Part shown: positions 24,839 to 25,908 of the stretch, one piece after another
Layout of the letters: every line of letters starts with the position of its first letter
How positions within the stretch are numbered: position 1 is the stretch's first letter
DNA from: an uncultured bacterium
GTDB taxonomy: Bacteria; Bacteroidota; Ignavibacteria; Kapaibacteriales; UBA2268
Direction: 5' to 3'
Length of the DNA stretch: 25,908 nucleotides
Assembly (NCBI GenBank): GCA_937875295.1
Contig: CALLXS010000020.1
Location: 1 to 25,908, forward strand
Program-made: the position numbers and the translations under genes
Notes under the pieces: model-generated
Databases searched by the model: none
What the model saw: only the letters and a program-made list of their open reading frames with translations
Told to the model about the DNA's origin: nothing

Positions 24839-25816
24839 TTATAAATTCAAGCTAATCCCATATAATATTTCAAATTTATTTGAATTGTAAAATTCTCTAT
24901 TTATATTATAAATTAGTGTGCTGTAGTCACCTGCAATGAATCCATTTAGTGATTGAGTGATTGGAATATTTAGACCTAATTGTAATTCACCTATTACGCC
25001 AGCTTTGCAACCGCCCACGCCTGTTTTAGCATAGATTTGTGCAATATTGCCTATATTTAAATATTTTGGAATATATTTATATGAAAATGTTCCCCAATAG
25101 TAATTTGGCATTTGCTGATATAAAGTGAGTTGGTCACCATTATGATATAAAAATTCTTGATAAAATTCATTTTCGCCAAAGCTACCACCGATATAATGTT
25201 CTTCATTAATTTTATACATCAATGAAATAGAGCTACCGGAGAAGAATGATTTTTCATCTGCAAATGCGATTGACTTAGAATTGCGGAAAGCACGAGTATT
25301 TATTGTCAATTCAAAATTAGATTTTACATCCGGTATGAGCATTAATTGATTATTAAATTCATTTTGATGAAAGTAATTAATTGCCGTGTTGCTACTAAAA
25401 TTATCAAAATTTGCGGGAGTTAATGTTGCTATAGATTGTTTATAATTAGTGTTTAAATTATTAGGTTGTTTAATATCCTCTAAGTATAGTTTTTCAGCAA
25501 TATCATTACTTTTATTTTGCTGAATTATCTCTTTATTTTTGTCTGATTTTGAGATTATTGAAGAATTTTGATTTTTTAAATAATAATTGGAATTACTCAA
25601 GTTAGAATTAGTTTGATTTTTCTGTTTTCCTTTAATTGAGGAATTACGGTCAATTAATGAAGATGCCAAAGGAATTGATGCTTCATTTTGTTGATTAATT
25701 AGATTATTTTCAGTATTTTGATTTACGACATTTGAGAATGAATTTCTTTGACTATTTATAAGTACATTATTAGAATCAAACGCATCTTTTAATAACAAAG
25801 TACCTGAAATGCTCAA
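24839..25816 (-). CDS. Asn/Ser/Gln-rich protein with C-terminal outer-membrane barrel-like domain; 5' end probably frameshifted
   Basis: The visible frame gives 325 residues from a TTG, but its true beginning is probably upstream. The same frame continues back to a TGA at 25868-25870 and encodes NNKYRLAVLISTILVLSISG, a basic cap plus transmembrane helix that the TTG start would cut in half. After the helix, about residues 15-135 are a low-complexity linker rich in Asn, Ser, Gln and Lys. About 160-325 is beta-rich with alternating aromatic residues and ends YGISLNL, like an outer-membrane beta-barrel. The family was not identified. Changing the A5 run at 25860-25864 by one base either starts the gene at the ATG ATG at 25871 or fuses it to the upstream frame. 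Known Bacteroidota membrane regulators of this shape pair a cytoplasmic anti-sigma part with an external domain; that role is speculative here. Confidence 0.6.
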   Translation of the reverse strand: MSISGTLLLKDAFDSNNVLINSQRNSFSNVVNQNTENNLINQQNEASIPLASSLIDRNSSIKGKQKNQTNSNLSNSNYYLKNQNSSIISKSDKNKEIIQQNKSNDIAEKLYLEDIKQPNNLNTNYKQSIATLTPANFDNFSSNTAINYFHQNEFNNQLMLIPDVKSNFELTINTRAFRNSKSIAFADEKSFFSGSSISLMYKINEEHYIGGSFGENEFYQEFLYHNGDQLTLYQQMPNYYWGTFSYKYIPKYLNIGNIAQIYAKTGVGGCKAGVIGELQLGLNIPITQSLNGFIAGDYSTLIYNINREFYNSNKFEILYGISLNL

Positions 25817-25842
25817 GACAAGGATAGTTGATATTAATACTG

Positions 25843-25908
25843 CTAATCTATATTTGTTATTTTTGCATCATCTAAGGTCTCGTCGTCAAATGTTCTTAAT
25901 TTATTCCC
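25843..25908 (-). CDS. 3' end of a frame entering from beyond the window (partial)
   Basis: The minus strand from the window edge is open for 21 codons (GNKLRTFDDETLDDAKITNID) before TAG at 25845-25843. The composition is hydrophilic and acidic, plausible as cytoplasmic protein. It overlaps the upstream extension of the barrel-like gene in a different frame, so it is either the end of a separate upstream gene in the same operon or the N-terminal part of the same protein separated by a one-base frameshift. Too little is visible to assign a family. Confidence 0.4.
   Translation of the reverse strand, partial: GNKLRTFDDETLDDAKITNID

Overview
The window is strongly AT-rich and looks like a chromosomal segment from the Bacteroidota/Chlorobiota (FCB) branch, possibly a Kapabacteria- or Ignavibacteria-like lineage. 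Two secreted proteins end in type IX secretion (T9SS) type A sorting domains. Several starts lack a clear Shine-Dalgarno sequence, and some upstream regions carry the -33/-7 (TTTG / TAnnTTTG) promoter pattern of that group. The phylum-level call is inference. No tRNA, rRNA, CRISPR array, insertion sequence or phage gene was seen.

Layout. Positions 1-4866 hold a membrane-anchored PpiD/SurA-type folding factor and an Omp28/thioredoxin-like T9SS-exported protein, each followed by a terminator. Positions 4900-13349 on the minus strand hold glyA, a HIT-family protein, a 1594-residue T9SS-exported protein and a 563-residue Rossmann-fold protein of unknown function. Positions 13619-19628, also minus strand, hold hflX with a class D beta-lactamase-like gene upstream of it, a GT-C glycosyltransferase with rlmB upstream of it, and a beta-propeller-like lipoprotein. 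Position 19944 onward on the plus strand holds dnaK with a strong terminator, then mraZ and rsmH. The right end on the minus strand holds a small lipoprotein, a gene-poor stretch, and an outer-membrane barrel-like protein whose 5' end appears frameshifted against an upstream frame that runs off the window.

Most genes are housekeeping: protein folding (PpiD-like, DnaK), one-carbon metabolism (GlyA), ribosome maintenance (HflX, RlmB, RsmH) and cell-division control (MraZ). The unusual points are: (1) two 10-bp-period GTGGG repeat pairs, before mraZ and between mraZ and rsmH, which look like MraZ operators; (2) mraZ-rsmH without the rest of the division cluster, followed by a Shine-Dalgarno plus a three-codon ORF that may be a relic; (3) a class D beta-lactamase-like protein with SCE in place of SxV and YGE in place of YGN; (4) a probable one-base frame disruption at 25860-25864, which if corrected one way gives a single polypeptide with a cytoplasmic segment, a transmembrane helix, a long Asn/Ser/Gln-rich linker and a barrel-like domain; (5) TGTC/GACA elements in front of dnaK. 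I see no clearly new multi-gene system; item 4 is the best candidate for something undescribed and is cut by the window edge.
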